Assembly: GCF_000721265.1 (NCBI RefSeq)
Contig: NZ_JOFZ01000006.1
Span: 496,001-560,000 of the forward strand
Direction: 5' to 3'
Source of the DNA: Streptomyces sp. NRRL F-5126
GTDB taxonomy: Bacteria > Actinomycetota > Actinomycetes > Streptomycetales > Streptomycetaceae
Length of the DNA stretch: 64,000 nucleotides
A model generated the notes under the pieces. The model was not told where the DNA came from, made no database searches, and saw only the letters and a program-made list of their open reading frames with translations. Of this stretch, positions 1 through 9,814 are shown one piece after another (the first letter of the stretch is position 1; each line of letters starts with the position of its first letter). The position numbers and the translations under genes are program-made.

Positions 1-944
1 AGCCCTGGTCCCCCGCTCAGGCCCGGGCCCACCGCCCACGCCTGCACGCGGCCGGCCTTCGCGGGCGGCCCGTCGCTGACCAGCGTCTCGGGGTGGCGGG
101 CGAGCACCGCGTCGCCGCCCGGTCCCACGTAGCGCACGGCGCCCGCGCCGCCGCGCAGCGCGCCCGCCACCGCGAGCACCGCCGCGCCCGGGTACTTCGC
201 CGACCCGGCCACGACGCCGACGACGCCGCGCCTGTACTTGTCGCTCTCAGCGCCTGGGACCGGCAGCAGCCGTGCCACGTCCGCGTGCTGCAGCGCCTCC
301 ACGGCGGGCGACGAGGGGAGGTGCGGGGCGAGCCCGATGTCCACGAGCCGTACCACGCCCGCGCGTTCCGCCGCCGGGTCGATCAACTGGCCCGGTTTGT
401 GGGCGCCGAAGGTGACCGTCACGTCCGCGGACATTGCCTCGCCCGCCACCTCGCCGGTGTCCGCGGACACCCCGCTGGGCAGGTCGACCGCGACCACGAC
501 CGCGTCGGACGCGCGCGCCGCGCGCGCCAGGGGGATCGCGTCGGGGCGCAGCCCGCCGTGCCCGCCGATGCCGGTGATGCCGTCGAGTACGACGTCGGCG
601 CCGGCGATCGCCGCGTACGGGTCGTCCTGCGCGCCGAGCACGTGCCCGCCCGCGCGGCGCAGCGCCGCGAGGCCGCCCTCGTGGGCGCGGCCTGGCGCGA
701 GGAGCACGGCGCTGACGCGGGCGCCGCGCCGTGCGAGGCGCGCGCCCGCGTACAGCGCGTCGCCGCCGTTGTCGCCGCTGCCGACGAGCAGCACCGCGCG
801 CGCCCCGTACACCCGCCCGAGCAGCCCCGCGCACACGGCGGCGAGGCCGGCCGCCGCGCGCGCCATCAGCGTGCCGTCGGGCAGCCGCGCCATGAGCTCG
901 CGCTCGGCTGTCCTGACCGTCTCCACGTCGTAAGCAGTCCGCAT
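1..944 (-). CDS. nnr: Bifunctional NAD(P)H-hydrate epimerase/dehydratase (C-terminus cut by window edge)
   Basis: Repairs hydrated NAD(P)H: the N-terminal domain epimerises NAD(P)HX and the C-terminal domain dehydrates it using ADP/ATP. The first ~215 residues form the YjeF_N-type epimerase domain with a glycine-rich GSGDNGGDAL loop near residue 53 and a DLPSGVSADTG segment. After a short linker the carbohydrate-kinase-like dehydratase domain begins (KYRRGVVGVVAGSAKYPG). About 314 codons are visible; the rest lies left of the window. The ATG at 944 is four bases after the acpS stop, so the two are probably co-transcribed. This acpS-nnr order is usual in actinomycetes. Confidence 0.9.
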   Translation of the reverse strand, partial: MRTAYDVETVRTAERELMARLPDGTLMARAAAGLAAVCAGLLGRVYGARAVLLVGSGDNGGDALYAGARLARRGARVSAVLLAPGRAHEGGLAALRRAGGHVLGAQDDPYAAIAGADVVLDGITGIGGHGGLRPDAIPLARAARASDAVVVAVDLPSGVSADTGEVAGEAMSADVTVTFGAHKPGQLIDPAAERAGVVRLVDIGLAPHLPSSPAVEALQHADVARLLPVPGAESDKYRRGVVGVVAGSAKYPGAAVLAVAGALRGGAGAVRYVGPGGDAVLARHPETLVSDGPPAKAGRVQAWAVGPGLSGGPG

Positions 945-948
945 GTCC

Positions 949-1317
949 TCAACCCTCCGCGATGACGACGGCGGACGCCACTCCCGCGTCGTGGCTGAGC
1001 GAGACGTGCCAGGCGCTCACGCCGAGTTCGGCCGCGCGCGCGGCGACCGTGCCGCTCACGCGCAGCCGCGGCCTGCCGCTGTCCTCCACGTACACCTCCG
1101 CGTCGGTCCAGCGCAGGCCGCCCGGCGCGCCGAGCGCCTTCGCCAGCGCCTCCTTGGCCGCGAACCGGGCCGCGAGCGACGCGATGCCCCTGCGCTCCCC
1201 GTCGGGCAGGAGCAACTCCGCCGCGACGAAGAGGCGTTCGCGCATCTGCGGGGTGCGCATCAGCGAATGCCCGAACCGGTCGATCTCCGCCACGTCGATC
1301 CCCACCCCGATGATCAC
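949..1317 (-). CDS. acpS: Holo-[acyl-carrier-protein] synthase
   Basis: Transfers 4'-phosphopantetheine from CoA to a serine of acyl carrier protein, activating fatty-acid (and often polyketide) synthesis. At 122 residues it has the usual AcpS length. The N-terminal [14 protein letters not shown] carries the Mg-binding aspartate (D8), and the second family motif [12 protein letters not shown] lies mid-protein. It sits 21 bp downstream of glmS and 4 bp upstream of nnr, so glmS-acpS-nnr probably form one leftward unit. Confidence 0.95.
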   Translation of the reverse strand: MIIGVGIDVAEIDRFGHSLMRTPQMRERLFVAAELLLPDGERRGIASLAARFAAKEALAKALGAPGGLRWTDAEVYVEDSGRPRLRVSGTVAARAAELGVSAWHVSLSHDAGVASAVVIAEG

Positions 1318-1338
1318 GCCACGCCAACTCCCCTCGTC

Positions 1339-3186
1339 TCATTCCACCGTCACGGACTTCGCCAGGTTGCGCGGCTGGTCCACCTCGTTGCCGCGCGCCG
1401 TCGCCAGTTCGCAGGCGAAGACCTGCAGCGGCACCGTGGCGACCAGCGGCTGGAGCAGCGCGGGCGTGGCGGGCACCCGGACGAGGTGGTCGGCGTACGG
1501 CAGCACGCTCTCGTCCCCCTCCTCGGCGATGACCACGGTCCTGGCCCCGCGCGCCCTGATCTCCTGGATGTTCGAGACGATTTTGCCGTGCAGCACGGAG
1601 CGGCCACGCGGCGAGGGTACGACCACGACGACCGGCAGGTCCCGCTCGATCAGCGCGATCGGGCCGTGCTTGAGCTCGCCCGCGGCGAACCCTTCGGCGT
1701 GCATGTACGCGAGTTCCTTCAGCTTGAGCGCACCTTCCAGCGCCACCGGGTGGCCGACGTGGCGGCCGAGGAAGAGCACGGTCGGCTTGTCGCTGAGCGA
1801 CCTGGCCAGCTCACGTACCGGCTCCATCGTCTCCAGGACGCGCGCCACCTGCTCGGGGACGTGCGACAGTTCGCGCACGACGGCGCGGATCTCGTCGCTC
1901 CGCTTGGTGCCGCGCACCTGCCCCAGGTAGAGCGCGACGAGGTTGCACGCGACGAGTTGCGTCAGGAACGCCTTCGTGGAGGCGACGGCGACCTCGGGGC
2001 CCGCGTGCGTGTACAGCACGGCGTCCGACTCGCGGGGGATCGTGGAGCCGTTGGTGTTGCAGATGGCGAGGACCTTGGCGCCCTGCTCGCGCGCGTGCCG
2101 CAGCGCCATCAGCGTGTCCATCGTCTCGCCCGACTGGGAGATGGCGATCACGAGCGTGCGGGCGTCGAGGATCGGGTCGCGGTAGCGGAACTCGCTGGCG
2201 AGCTCGACCTCGCACGGCACGCGCGTCCAGTGCTCGACGGCGTACTTGGCGATGAGCCCGGCGTGGAACGCGGTGCCGCACGCGACGACCACGACCTTCT
2301 CCACCTCGCGCAGCACGGCCGCCGGGATGCGCACCTCGTCGAGCGAGAGCGTGCCCTCGCCGTCGACGCGGCCGAGCAGCGTGTCGGCGACGGCCTTCGG
2401 CTGCTCGGCGATCTCCTTGAGCATGAAGGACGCGTAGCCGCCCTTCTCGGCGGCCGACGCGTCCCAGTCGACGTGGTACGAGCGCACCTCGGCGGGCGAG
2501 CCGTCGAAGCCGGTGACGGTGACGCCGTCGCGGCGCGCCTCGACGACCTGGTCCTGGCCCAGCTCGATCGCGTCGCGCGTGTGCGCGATGAACGCGGCGA
2601 CGTCGGAGGCGAGGAACGTCTCGCCCTCGCCGACGCCGACGACGAGGGGCGAGTTGCGGCGTGCGCCGACGACCACGTCGGGCGCGTCCGCGTGCACGGC
2701 CACCAGCGTGAACGCGCCCTCCAGCCGCCGGCACACCCGGCGCATCGCCTCGGCGAGGTCGCCGCATCCGGCGAAGGCCTCCGCGAGCAGGTGCGAGACG
2801 ACCTCGGTGTCGGTTTCCGAGGCCAGGACGTGGCCGCGCCCCGCCAGCTCGGCACGGAGCGCGGCGAAGTTCTCGATGATCCCGTTGTGGACGACGGCGA
2901 CGCGGCCCGCGCTGTCGAGGTGCGGGTGGGCGTTGGTGTCGTTGGGGGCGCCGTGCGTGGCCCAGCGGGTGTGCCCGATGCCGACGGGCCCGGCGGGCAG
3001 CGGCGCCTCGGCGAGCGCCTTGTCGAGGTTGACGAGCTTGCCGGCGCGTTTCGCCGCGAGGAGGCCGCCGCCGTCGAGCACGGCGACGCCCGCGGAGTCG
3101 TAGCCGCGGTATTCGAGGCGTCTCAGCCCGGCGATGACCACGTCGAGCGCCGACTGAGGACCGGCATATCCCACGATTCCGCACAT
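1339..3186 (-). CDS. glmS: Glutamine-fructose-6-phosphate aminotransferase (isomerizing)
   Basis: Makes glucosamine-6-phosphate from fructose-6-phosphate and glutamine, the first step towards UDP-GlcNAc for peptidoglycan. At 615 residues it is full length. The N-terminal MCGIVGYAG exposes catalytic Cys2 of the Ntn glutaminase domain, two SIS sugar-isomerase domains follow, and the protein ends PRNLAKSVTVE, the conserved C-terminal tail. It is the first gene of a leftward run with acpS and nnr. A long imperfect inverted repeat lies just upstream of its start (3221-3272). Confidence 0.97.
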   Translation of the reverse strand: MCGIVGYAGPQSALDVVIAGLRRLEYRGYDSAGVAVLDGGGLLAAKRAGKLVNLDKALAEAPLPAGPVGIGHTRWATHGAPNDTNAHPHLDSAGRVAVVHNGIIENFAALRAELAGRGHVLASETDTEVVSHLLAEAFAGCGDLAEAMRRVCRRLEGAFTLVAVHADAPDVVVGARRNSPLVVGVGEGETFLASDVAAFIAHTRDAIELGQDQVVEARRDGVTVTGFDGSPAEVRSYHVDWDASAAEKGGYASFMLKEIAEQPKAVADTLLGRVDGEGTLSLDEVRIPAAVLREVEKVVVVACGTAFHAGLIAKYAVEHWTRVPCEVELASEFRYRDPILDARTLVIAISQSGETMDTLMALRHAREQGAKVLAICNTNGSTIPRESDAVLYTHAGPEVAVASTKAFLTQLVACNLVALYLGQVRGTKRSDEIRAVVRELSHVPEQVARVLETMEPVRELARSLSDKPTVLFLGRHVGHPVALEGALKLKELAYMHAEGFAAGELKHGPIALIERDLPVVVVVPSPRGRSVLHGKIVSNIQEIRARGARTVVIAEEGDESVLPYADHLVRVPATPALLQPLVATVPLQVFACELATARGNEVDQPRNLAKSVTVE

Positions 3187-3220
3187 AAAGTGCAGCCTAC
3201 GGTGGGTCCGGCGCGGTCAC

Positions 3221-3272
3221 AGCACAACGCGCGGACGCGGCGTCGGGGCCCGCGACGGCCACGCGTTGTGCT
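3221..3272. repeat. Inverted repeat in the glmS upstream region
   Basis: AGCACAACGCG at 3221-3231 is perfectly complementary to CGCGTTGTGCT at 3262-3272. A nested CGTCG/CGACG pair (3241-3245 with 3253-3257) sits in the 30-nt spacer. It lies 35-86 nt before the glmS ATG, so it is either a structured 5' leader or a pair of operator half-sites. It has no resemblance I can see to the Firmicute glmS ribozyme core. Confidence 0.45.
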
Positions 3273-3369
3273 CTGCCGGCCGCGCGCCGGGTATCCCGGG
3301 GCCCGGAGTGCGAAGGACGTCACAGGATGACTCTGGCCGCGAGCGCCCACCACACCGTTCAATGGGTAC

Positions 3370-5169
3370 GTGACGCTTCACGCCCTGCTCGGCCTCCCCC
3401 GCATGCTCCGCCACGGCTCGACGACAGGAACCGACCTGCCGCCGGACACGGCCGTCGTGCTCGACCCGCCCGCCGCGCGGCTGCGCCCCGCGCTGGTCGC
3501 GGCGGCGGCCGGCGACCACCGACCCGCCCGCGACCTGCTCGCCGCGACGCGCCTTGGCGGCGAGTGGGAGAACCGCGCGGCGTGGACCCCGCGGCTCGCG
3601 GCATGCGCGCTGCAGAGCCCCGGGTGGCTCGACGACTGGCTCGCCGGGTCGCCCGACGACCCGGACGCGGCGCTGGTGCGTGCGGGCGTGTCCCTGAAGC
3701 AGGCGTGGGCGGTGCGCACGGGGGCGCGCGCCAAGGACGTGCCGCCCGACCAGTTCGAGGCGTTCTTCGCGCTGCTCGACGACGCCGCGCCGCTGATCAG
3801 CGACGCCGCGGAGGCGTGCTCCGACGACCCGGTGCCCTGGCAGTTCGCGCTTGAGCACGCGACGGGCAGCCAGTCGCCGCGCGAGGTGTTCGACGCGTAC
3901 TGGGCCGAGGCCACGCTGCGCGCCCCGCACCACTACGGCTGCCACACCGCGGCCCTGCAGTACCTGTGCGAGAAGTGGCACGGCTCGCACGAGGAGATGT
4001 TCGACTTCGCGGAGCGCTCGGCGGGCGCCGCACTGCCCGGCTCCAAGCTGCACGCCCTGCCGCTGCTCGCGGCGTTCGAGCACGACGTGCTCGCCGACGC
4101 GACGCGCGGCGACGGCGTCCGCCGCTCGCGGATCTCCCGGGTGCGCGTGGGCGCGGCGGTGGAGCGCGCGCTCGCCCTCGTCGCGACGTACGAGGACGGC
4201 GACCCGGAGGTCGCCGACGTCCGCAACCACCTGGCGCTGATGCTGCTGCTCGGGCGGCGTCCCGAGGCCGCGCTCGCGCAGTTCGCCGCGATCGGCACGC
4301 ACGCGACGGAGTACCCGTGGGCGTACTTCGGTCCCGCGCGTGAGCAGTTCCTCGAGTTCAGGGCGGGTGTACGGCTGCATGTGGCCGCGCAGGTGCCGTT
4401 CTTCACCGGGCGGACGATCCCCGCGCAGCGCACGCGCCCCCCGGACGAGGCGGGCGTCGCCGTGGTGCGCGCGTCCACCGGCCGGGTCGCGGAGGCCGCC
4501 AGGCAGACGGGCGCGGAGCTGCGGATATCCGCACGCGACGACGCGACGTACGCGGAGGTCCCCGCCGGCACACCGGGCCGCGGCGCTCCGGCGCGGCGGG
4601 CGACGCTGATGGGCGAGGACGCCCTCACGGCGGTCACCGCGGGCCTGACACGCTCGGTGCGCCGCCCGGCGCTGGTGCTGCGCAGGACGGGCGACCGCTA
4701 CGGCTTCACGCTGCTGCGCCGCGGCCGCCGCCTCGCCGAGCACGAGTGGGACGCGACGGCGCCGATCCCCGACCACGAGAGCGCCACCGCGACGGCCGGC
4801 GCCCTCGCCGCCGCGTACGGCATCGAGGACAGCCGCCCGCTGACCGCGCTGCTGCGCGCCTGCGACGCCCCGGCGGCCCGCCTGGCGGCGCTCGTGGCGG
4901 CGCTGGGGCTGCCCCCGGTGCCCGCGGACTTCACGCTCGCCCACGATCCGGGCGCCGAACTCGTCACCCGCCGCACGCGACGCCCGGGCCGCTGGTGGGC
5001 GACCCGCCTCGCCGCGATCCTGGTGTGCGCCCCGACGACGCTGTACGCGTGGTGGGCCCCCGGTGTCGGCCGCGCCCGTGCCTGCCTGGCCACGTTCGCC
5101 ACGCTGTACCTCACCACCCGCCTCACCCGCGCCTGGCGCCACCGCCCGCGCCACCTGACGGACGCGTGA
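3370..5169 (+). CDS. Conserved hypothetical protein with C-terminal membrane segment
   Basis: I do not recognise a characterised family. The 599-residue protein begins at a GTG (MTLHALLGLPRML) with no convincing ribosome binding site; an internal ATG at LRHGST is an alternative. Most of the chain is soluble and rich in Ala, Arg and acidic residues, with helical stretches that could be repeat-like. One hydrophobic stretch near the C-terminus (about residues 545-585, WWATRLAAILVCAPTTLYAW and following) suggests membrane attachment. It is divergent from glmS and stands alone. Confidence 0.7.
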   Translation: MTLHALLGLPRMLRHGSTTGTDLPPDTAVVLDPPAARLRPALVAAAAGDHRPARDLLAATRLGGEWENRAAWTPRLAACALQSPGWLDDWLAGSPDDPDAALVRAGVSLKQAWAVRTGARAKDVPPDQFEAFFALLDDAAPLISDAAEACSDDPVPWQFALEHATGSQSPREVFDAYWAEATLRAPHHYGCHTAALQYLCEKWHGSHEEMFDFAERSAGAALPGSKLHALPLLAAFEHDVLADATRGDGVRRSRISRVRVGAAVERALALVATYEDGDPEVADVRNHLALMLLLGRRPEAALAQFAAIGTHATEYPWAYFGPAREQFLEFRAGVRLHVAAQVPFFTGRTIPAQRTRPPDEAGVAVVRASTGRVAEAARQTGAELRISARDDATYAEVPAGTPGRGAPARRATLMGEDALTAVTAGLTRSVRRPALVLRRTGDRYGFTLLRRGRRLAEHEWDATAPIPDHESATATAGALAAAYGIEDSRPLTALLRACDAPAARLAALVAALGLPPVPADFTLAHDPGAELVTRRTRRPGRWWATRLAAILVCAPTTLYAWWAPGVGRARACLATFATLYLTTRLTRAWRHRPRHLTDA

Positions 5170-5300
5170 CGCACGTCCGGCGCCCTTGCGAGCGGCCGCG
5201 CGACCCGTTCGTGACCCGGTTGGGGGAGACTGGCACGTGGACGCGGCCGCCGTCGCCGAGCCCCAGCCACCGCTTCCCCGGACCACGGAAGGCGTGACCC

Positions 5301-6047
5301 ATGCCGTCGCAGCACGACGCCGCCCCGCGCGCGGGCACCGGCCCGGCCACCGGCCTGCCCGTGGACGGGCCCTTCCCGGACGGGCCGTTCCCGGACGGGC
5401 CCTTCTCGGGCGAGCCCGGGGCAGCCGCCGCCCCGGGCGCCACGCGCCACCGGTCGCTGCGCGACGTCGACCAGCGGCTGTTCCTCTCCGCCGACGCCGT
5501 CACCCTCGCCGCGCCCGAGGGCTACGCCACCGTGCGGTTCGCGGACGCGGCCGAGGTCCTGGCACACCCCGACGGCGGCCGGATCCTGACCGGACCCGAC
5601 GGGGTGCGTGTCGCCGTCGAGCCCACCCTGTACGCCATGCTCTCGCCCGAGCGCGTCGCGGCGATCGACGCCGCGGTCCCGCCCGCCGCCGTCGTGGCGA
5701 CGCGGCCCCGCGACCCCGGTGCGATTCCCAGGCCGCTCGAGGCGGGCGCCGACGGCGGGCCCGGCCTCAGCAGCCGCACCCGCACGCCCGCTCCCCCGCC
5801 CGCACGCTCCCGGGCGCGCACCGTCGGCCTGTACGCGGCGTGCGTGGCGGTCGCGGGGGCTGCCCTGCTCGCCATCAGGACGACGTTCGCGCAGCTCGGC
5901 GCCCCGCACCCGCACTACACGGTCGCCGCGATGTTCTGGGTCCTGACGGCGGGCCTCGTCGTCGTGGCGCGCGACCTGCGCAACCCGCCGAAGGACCGCA
6001 CGCACATCACGCGGTGGTGGAACCTCCCGGACCAGTTCCGACGCTGA
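5301..6047 (+). CDS. Putative membrane protein, two C-terminal TM segments
   Basis: A 248-residue protein of unknown function. The N-terminal ~45 residues hold a tandem Asp-Gly-Pro-Phe-Pro repeat encoded by three 15-bp units. A charged cytoplasmic-type domain follows, and two hydrophobic helices lie near the end (TVGLYAACVAVAGAALLAI and TVAAMFWVLTAGLVVV). The ATG at 5301 has a weak GGAAGG upstream. It lies 131 bp after the previous gene in the same direction; whether they are co-transcribed cannot be told. Confidence 0.65.
   Translation: MPSQHDAAPRAGTGPATGLPVDGPFPDGPFPDGPFSGEPGAAAAPGATRHRSLRDVDQRLFLSADAVTLAAPEGYATVRFADAAEVLAHPDGGRILTGPDGVRVAVEPTLYAMLSPERVAAIDAAVPPAAVVATRPRDPGAIPRPLEAGADGGPGLSSRTRTPAPPPARSRARTVGLYAACVAVAGAALLAIRTTFAQLGAPHPHYTVAAMFWVLTAGLVVVARDLRNPPKDRTHITRWWNLPDQFRR
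5364..5408 (+). repeat. Three 15-bp in-frame tandem repeats (DGPFP)
   Basis: Three consecutive units of the form GACGGGCCSTTCYCG at 5364-5378, 5379-5393 and 5394-5408 encode DGPFP, DGPFP and DGPFS near the N-terminus of the 5301 gene. Unit length is a multiple of three, so copy-number change would keep the frame. Confidence 0.85.
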
Positions 6048-6213
6048 GCGCTCAGATCCGAGGGTCCGTCGGCGCCAACTCGCCCTCCTTTCACAGGATT
6101 TGATCCGACTGACACGCGCGCGCTCGGGTAGGCACAGCCTGGCCACTCCACCCGGATGGCCGACGCCCGACTATCGAGAGCGATCCGTTCGCGATCGACG
6201 CAGGAGCTGCCCC

Positions 6214-7035
6214 GTGCGTTTTGACTCGACCGGCAAAGTCTCCCTCGGCCACATATACAGCGGACTCGATCCACGCCCGTACTTCACCGCTCTGCGCTCA
6301 CTGGACTACTGCATCCCGCAGCAGGCCACCCCCCACTTCGCCAAGGTGATCGAGGAGTACCGCACGGTACGCCGCACCGCCACGCCGCAGATCCTGGACG
6401 TCGGCTGCTCCTACGGCATCAACTCCGCCCTGCTCAGGTGCGGGGCAAGCATGGAGGAGCTGTACGAGCGGTACGACTCGACCGGCTCCCCGGTCGATGT
6501 CCTCGACCGCGCCGAACTGCTCGCCCAGGACCGAAAGTTCGTCGTCGAGAGGCGGCCCCCCGCACCGCGCGCCCGCTTCGTGGGCCTCGACGCCTCGCTG
6601 CCCGCCCTGTCGTACGCGGTGGAGGCCGGCTACCTCGACGACGCCGTGCACGCCGACCTGGAGGCGAACGACCCCACCCCCGACCAGCGGGCCCGGCTGG
6701 CCGGCACCGACCTGATCATCTCCAGCGGCTGTATCGGGTACGTGACCGAGCGGACCCTCGTCCGCGTGATCGCCGCGCAGAACGGCCGCCGCCCGTGGAT
6801 GGCCCACTTCGTCCTGCGCATGTTCCCGTTCGACCCGATGAAGCGGGCGCTCGCCGCCCTCGGCTACCGCACCCGGCGGGTCGAGGGGATGTTCCGGCAG
6901 CGGCGGTTCGCCTCGGCCGAGGAGCAGACCCAGGTGCTGCACACGATGTCCGAGGCCGGGGTGAGTACCGGCGGCCTTGAGGACGAGGGCTGGCTGCACG
7001 CACAGCTCTACCTGTCGCGGCCGGACGACGACTGA
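6214..7035 (+). CDS. Class I SAM-dependent methyltransferase-like protein
   Basis: The 273-residue protein has a class I methyltransferase motif I, ILDVGCSYGINSALL, at residues 60-74, and an acidic region (ARFVGLDASLPALSYA) consistent with motif II. No substrate can be assigned. I chose the GTG at 6214 because GGAG sits 7 nt upstream and the Streptomyces-like MRFDSTGKVSLGHIY start follows; an upstream in-frame extension to 6100 reads as non-coding. A strong hairpin follows the stop (7070-7102). It appears monocistronic. Confidence 0.75.
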   Translation: MRFDSTGKVSLGHIYSGLDPRPYFTALRSLDYCIPQQATPHFAKVIEEYRTVRRTATPQILDVGCSYGINSALLRCGASMEELYERYDSTGSPVDVLDRAELLAQDRKFVVERRPPAPRARFVGLDASLPALSYAVEAGYLDDAVHADLEANDPTPDQRARLAGTDLIISSGCIGYVTERTLVRVIAAQNGRRPWMAHFVLRMFPFDPMKRALAALGYRTRRVEGMFRQRRFASAEEQTQVLHTMSEAGVSTGGLEDEGWLHAQLYLSRPDDD

Positions 7036-7069
7036 CACCACCACCACGCTCCGAAACGCTCGGACACGA

Positions 7070-7102
7070 GTGGCTCCCGGCAGTGCTGATGCCGGGAGCC
7101 AC
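7070..7102 (+). terminator. Terminator hairpin after the methyltransferase-like gene
   Basis: A perfect 13-bp stem (GTGGCTCCCGGCA at 7070-7082 with TGCCGGGAGCCAC at 7090-7102) closes a 7-nt loop, 35 bp past the stop. There is no U tract, as is common for actinomycete terminators. Confidence 0.75.
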
Positions 7103-7176
7103 GGGGCCGGGTCCGTGCCGGAGGTCTCCGGGACGTGACGAACGCGACCCGCCGCCCCCGCGCGCCTGCCGCCAGA

Positions 7177-8205
7177 ATGGATCCCGTGATCAGCTCCCAC
7201 TCGTCCCCGTCGTCGCCCGCCCCCCGCTATGAGCCCAGGCGCAGGACGGAGCACGGGCCGACCCCGTACGTCGACCTGACCCGCTCGCAGTGGAGCGCGC
7301 TGCGCGAGAAGACCCCGCTGCCGCTGACCGCGGACGAGGTGGAGCGGCTGCGCGGCCTCGGCGACGTGATCGACCTGGACGAGGTGCGCGACGTCTACCT
7401 GCCGCTGTCCCGCCTGCTCAACCTGTACGTGCAGGCCACGGCCGAGCTGCGCGGCGCGCTCAACACGTTCCTCGGCGACGCGGGCGGCGGCCAGGGCGCC
7501 CAGCGCGGCACGCCCTTCGTGATAGGCGTCGCCGGTTCCGTCGCCGTGGGCAAGTCGACGGTCGCCCGCCTCCTCCAGGCCCTGCTGGCGCGCTGGCCGC
7601 AGCACCCGCGGGTCGAGCGGGTCACCACGGACGGCTTCCTGCTCCCCCTGAGGGAGCTCAAGGCGCGCGGCCTCGTGCACAGGAAGGGCTTCCCCGAGTC
7701 GTACGACCGCCGTGCGCTCACCCGCTTCGTCGCGGACATCAAGGCCGGCAGGGACGAGGTGACGGCGCCGGTCTACTCGCACCTGATCTACGACATCGTG
7801 CCGGGCGAGCGGCTCGTCGTGCGGCGCCCCGACATCCTGATCGTGGAGGGCATCAACGTCCTCCAGCCGGCCCTGCCCGGCCAGGACGGCAGGACGCGCG
7901 TCGCGCTCGCCGACTACTTCGACTTCAGCGTGTACGTGGACGCGCGCGCCGAGGACATCGAGTCCTGGTACCTGAACCGCTTCCGCAAGCTGCGCGAGAC
8001 CGCCTTCCAGGACCCGTCCTCGTACTTCACGAAGTACACGAAGGTCTCGGAGGACGAGGCGCTGGACTACGCGCGCGAGACGTGGCGCACGGTGAACGAG
8101 CCCAACCTGCAGCAGAACGTCGCCCCGACGCGGGGCCGGGCCACCCTGATCCTGCGCAAGGCGGCAGACCACAAGGTCCAGCGCCTGTCCCTGCGCAAGC
8201 TCTGA
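7177..8205 (+). CDS. coaA: Pantothenate kinase, type I
   Basis: Phosphorylates pantothenate, the first and controlling step of CoA synthesis. The family P-loop [12 protein letters not shown], the TTDGFLLP segment, RKGFPESYD and the conserved end [11 protein letters not shown] are all present. Three in-frame starts are possible (GTG 7135, ATG 7177, GTG 7186), none with a strong ribosome binding site. I took ATG 7177 because conserved sequence begins only at [14 protein letters not shown]. The gene converges on glmM over a bidirectional terminator. Confidence 0.95.
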   Translation: MDPVISSHSSPSSPAPRYEPRRRTEHGPTPYVDLTRSQWSALREKTPLPLTADEVERLRGLGDVIDLDEVRDVYLPLSRLLNLYVQATAELRGALNTFLGDAGGGQGAQRGTPFVIGVAGSVAVGKSTVARLLQALLARWPQHPRVERVTTDGFLLPLRELKARGLVHRKGFPESYDRRALTRFVADIKAGRDEVTAPVYSHLIYDIVPGERLVVRRPDILIVEGINVLQPALPGQDGRTRVALADYFDFSVYVDARAEDIESWYLNRFRKLRETAFQDPSSYFTKYTKVSEDEALDYARETWRTVNEPNLQQNVAPTRGRATLILRKAADHKVQRLSLRKL

Positions 8206-8210
8206 TACGC

Positions 8211-8248
8211 GGCAGGGGGCGCGGACCGAACGGTCCACGCCCCCTGCC
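8211..8248. terminator. Bidirectional terminator between coaA and glmM
   Basis: Two 18-nt arms (8211-8228 and 8231-8248) pair with a single mismatch around a 2-nt centre, directly after the coaA stop and 20 nt from the glmM stop. Its symmetry suits termination of both convergent genes. Confidence 0.85.
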
Positions 8249-8268
8249 CATGGGTACGTCGCGCCGGC

Positions 8269-9627
8269 TCAGCCGAGCGCGGACTTCACCGCGTCCGCGA
8301 GGCGTGCCGCCACCGAGCGTGCCTGGTCGATGTCGGCCGCCTCGACCATGACCCGTACCAGCGGCTCCGTGCCGGAGGGGCGCAGCAGGACGCGTCCCGT
8401 GGTGCCGAGCTCCGCCTCTGCCTCGGCGACCGCGGACGCGACATCCGCCGAGGTGGCGACCCGGGACTTGTCGACGTCCGGCACGTTCACCAGCACCTGC
8501 GGCAGCCGCAGCATGACGCCCGCCAGATCGGCCAGCGAGCGGCCCGTCGCGGCGACGCGCGCCGCGAGCATCAGGCCGGTCAGCGTGCCGTCGCCCGTCG
8601 TCGCGTGGTCGAGGATGATCACGTGGCCCGACTGCTCGCCGCCGAGCGCGTAGCCGTGCTCCCTCATGGAACCCAGGATGTAACGGTCGCCGACCGCCGT
8701 CTGCACCACCGCCACCCCCTCGCGCTCCATCGCCTGCTTGAAGCCGAGGTTGGACATCACCGTCCCGACGACGGTGTTGTGCCGCAGCCCGCCCTGCTCG
8801 CGCAGCGCGAGCGCGAGCACCGCGAGGATCTGGTCGCCGTCGACCTCCGCGCCGGAACCGTCCACCGCGAGGCAGCGGTCGGCGTCGCCGTCGTGCGCGA
8901 TGCCGAGGTCGGCGCCGTGCTCGACGACGGCGGCCTTGAGCTGGTCGAGGTGGGTGGAGCCGCAGTCCTCGTTGATGTTGAGCCCGTCGGGCTCGGCGCC
9001 GATCGTGACCACCTCGGCGCCCGCGCGCGTGAACGCCTCGGGAGACACCCGGGCGGCCGCGCCGTGCGCCTCGTCGAGTACGACCTTCAGCCCGTCGAGC
9101 CGGTTGGGCAGCACGCCGATCAGGTGCGCGACGTAGCGGTCGAAGCCCTCGTCGTACACGCGGACGCGGCCCACGCCGCCGCCGGTCGGCCGGTCCCACG
9201 GCGCGCCCGTGCGGTGCTTGTCGTACAGCGCCTCGATGCGGTCCTCAAGATCGTCGGCGAGCTTGTGGCCGCCGCGCGCGAAGAACTTGACGCCGTTGTC
9301 CGGCATCGCGTTGTGGCTCGCGGAGAGCATCACGCCGAAGTCGGCGCCCAGCGCCCCGGTGAGGTACGCCACCGCGGGGGTGGGCAGCACACCGACGCGC
9401 AGGACGTCCACGCCCGCGCTCGCGAGGCCCGCGACGACCGCGGCCTCAAGGAACTCGCCCGAGGCGCGCGGATCGCGCCCGACGACGGCCGTGGGCCGAT
9501 GCCCCTCGAACGTCCCCACCTCGGCCAGCACGTGCGCCGCCGCGACCGACAGGCCGAGCGCCAGCTCGGCCGTCAGGTCCGCGTTGGCGACGCCGCGCAC
9601 GCCGTCCGTACCGAAGAGTCGTCCCAC
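8269..9627 (-). CDS. glmM: Phosphoglucosamine mutase
   Basis: Converts glucosamine-6-phosphate to glucosamine-1-phosphate for UDP-GlcNAc synthesis, the step after GlmS. The 452-residue protein has the phosphoserine loop SASHN (S104 the expected phosphoserine), the Mg-binding DGDADR, and the C-terminal phosphate-binding [12 protein letters not shown]. The start is a GTG at 9627 with a strong GGAGGAG upstream. TATAAC (minus strand, 9670-9665) could be its -10 box. Confidence 0.97.
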   Translation of the reverse strand: MGRLFGTDGVRGVANADLTAELALGLSVAAAHVLAEVGTFEGHRPTAVVGRDPRASGEFLEAAVVAGLASAGVDVLRVGVLPTPAVAYLTGALGADFGVMLSASHNAMPDNGVKFFARGGHKLADDLEDRIEALYDKHRTGAPWDRPTGGGVGRVRVYDEGFDRYVAHLIGVLPNRLDGLKVVLDEAHGAAARVSPEAFTRAGAEVVTIGAEPDGLNINEDCGSTHLDQLKAAVVEHGADLGIAHDGDADRCLAVDGSGAEVDGDQILAVLALALREQGGLRHNTVVGTVMSNLGFKQAMEREGVAVVQTAVGDRYILGSMREHGYALGGEQSGHVIILDHATTGDGTLTGLMLAARVAATGRSLADLAGVMLRLPQVLVNVPDVDKSRVATSADVASAVAEAEAELGTTGRVLLRPSGTEPLVRVMVEAADIDQARSVAARLADAVKSALG

Positions 9628-9698
9628 AGCTCTCCTCCGAATTTGTCCTCTGAGCGCTTGATGCTGTTATACGCCCGGACCTCTGGATAAAAACGAAC

Positions 9699-9727
9699 GC
9701 CCCGGCGGCACTGACTGCCACCGGGGC
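9699..9727 (-). terminator. Intrinsic terminator of rplM-rpsI
   Basis: A 12-bp stem with one G-U wobble (9699-9710 with 9716-9727, 5-nt loop) is followed on the minus strand by CGTTCGTTTTTATCC, a genuine U tract. It ends transcription from rplM-rpsI before glmM. Confidence 0.85.
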
Positions 9728-9814
9728 GAACGAAGTACGTCGTACGGGGGTCCGCCGGTCCCGGTATCTTCCCGATATCTCCCGATACCCGGACCGGCTC
9801 CCCCGGCGGACGCT

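Noticed and set aside
943..3330. Long plus-strand open frame opposite acpS-glmS
   Set aside because: Pure antisense shadow of two well-conserved minus-strand genes; composition is Arg/Ala/Gly-rich with no family match.
3187..3369. glmS ribozyme or riboswitch
   Set aside because: No match to the conserved core, and this ribozyme is characteristic of Firmicutes; only a plain inverted repeat is visible.
3217..5286. 689-codon minus-strand open frame
   Set aside because: Antisense to the 3370 gene, which has better codon-position bias; no recognisable protein.
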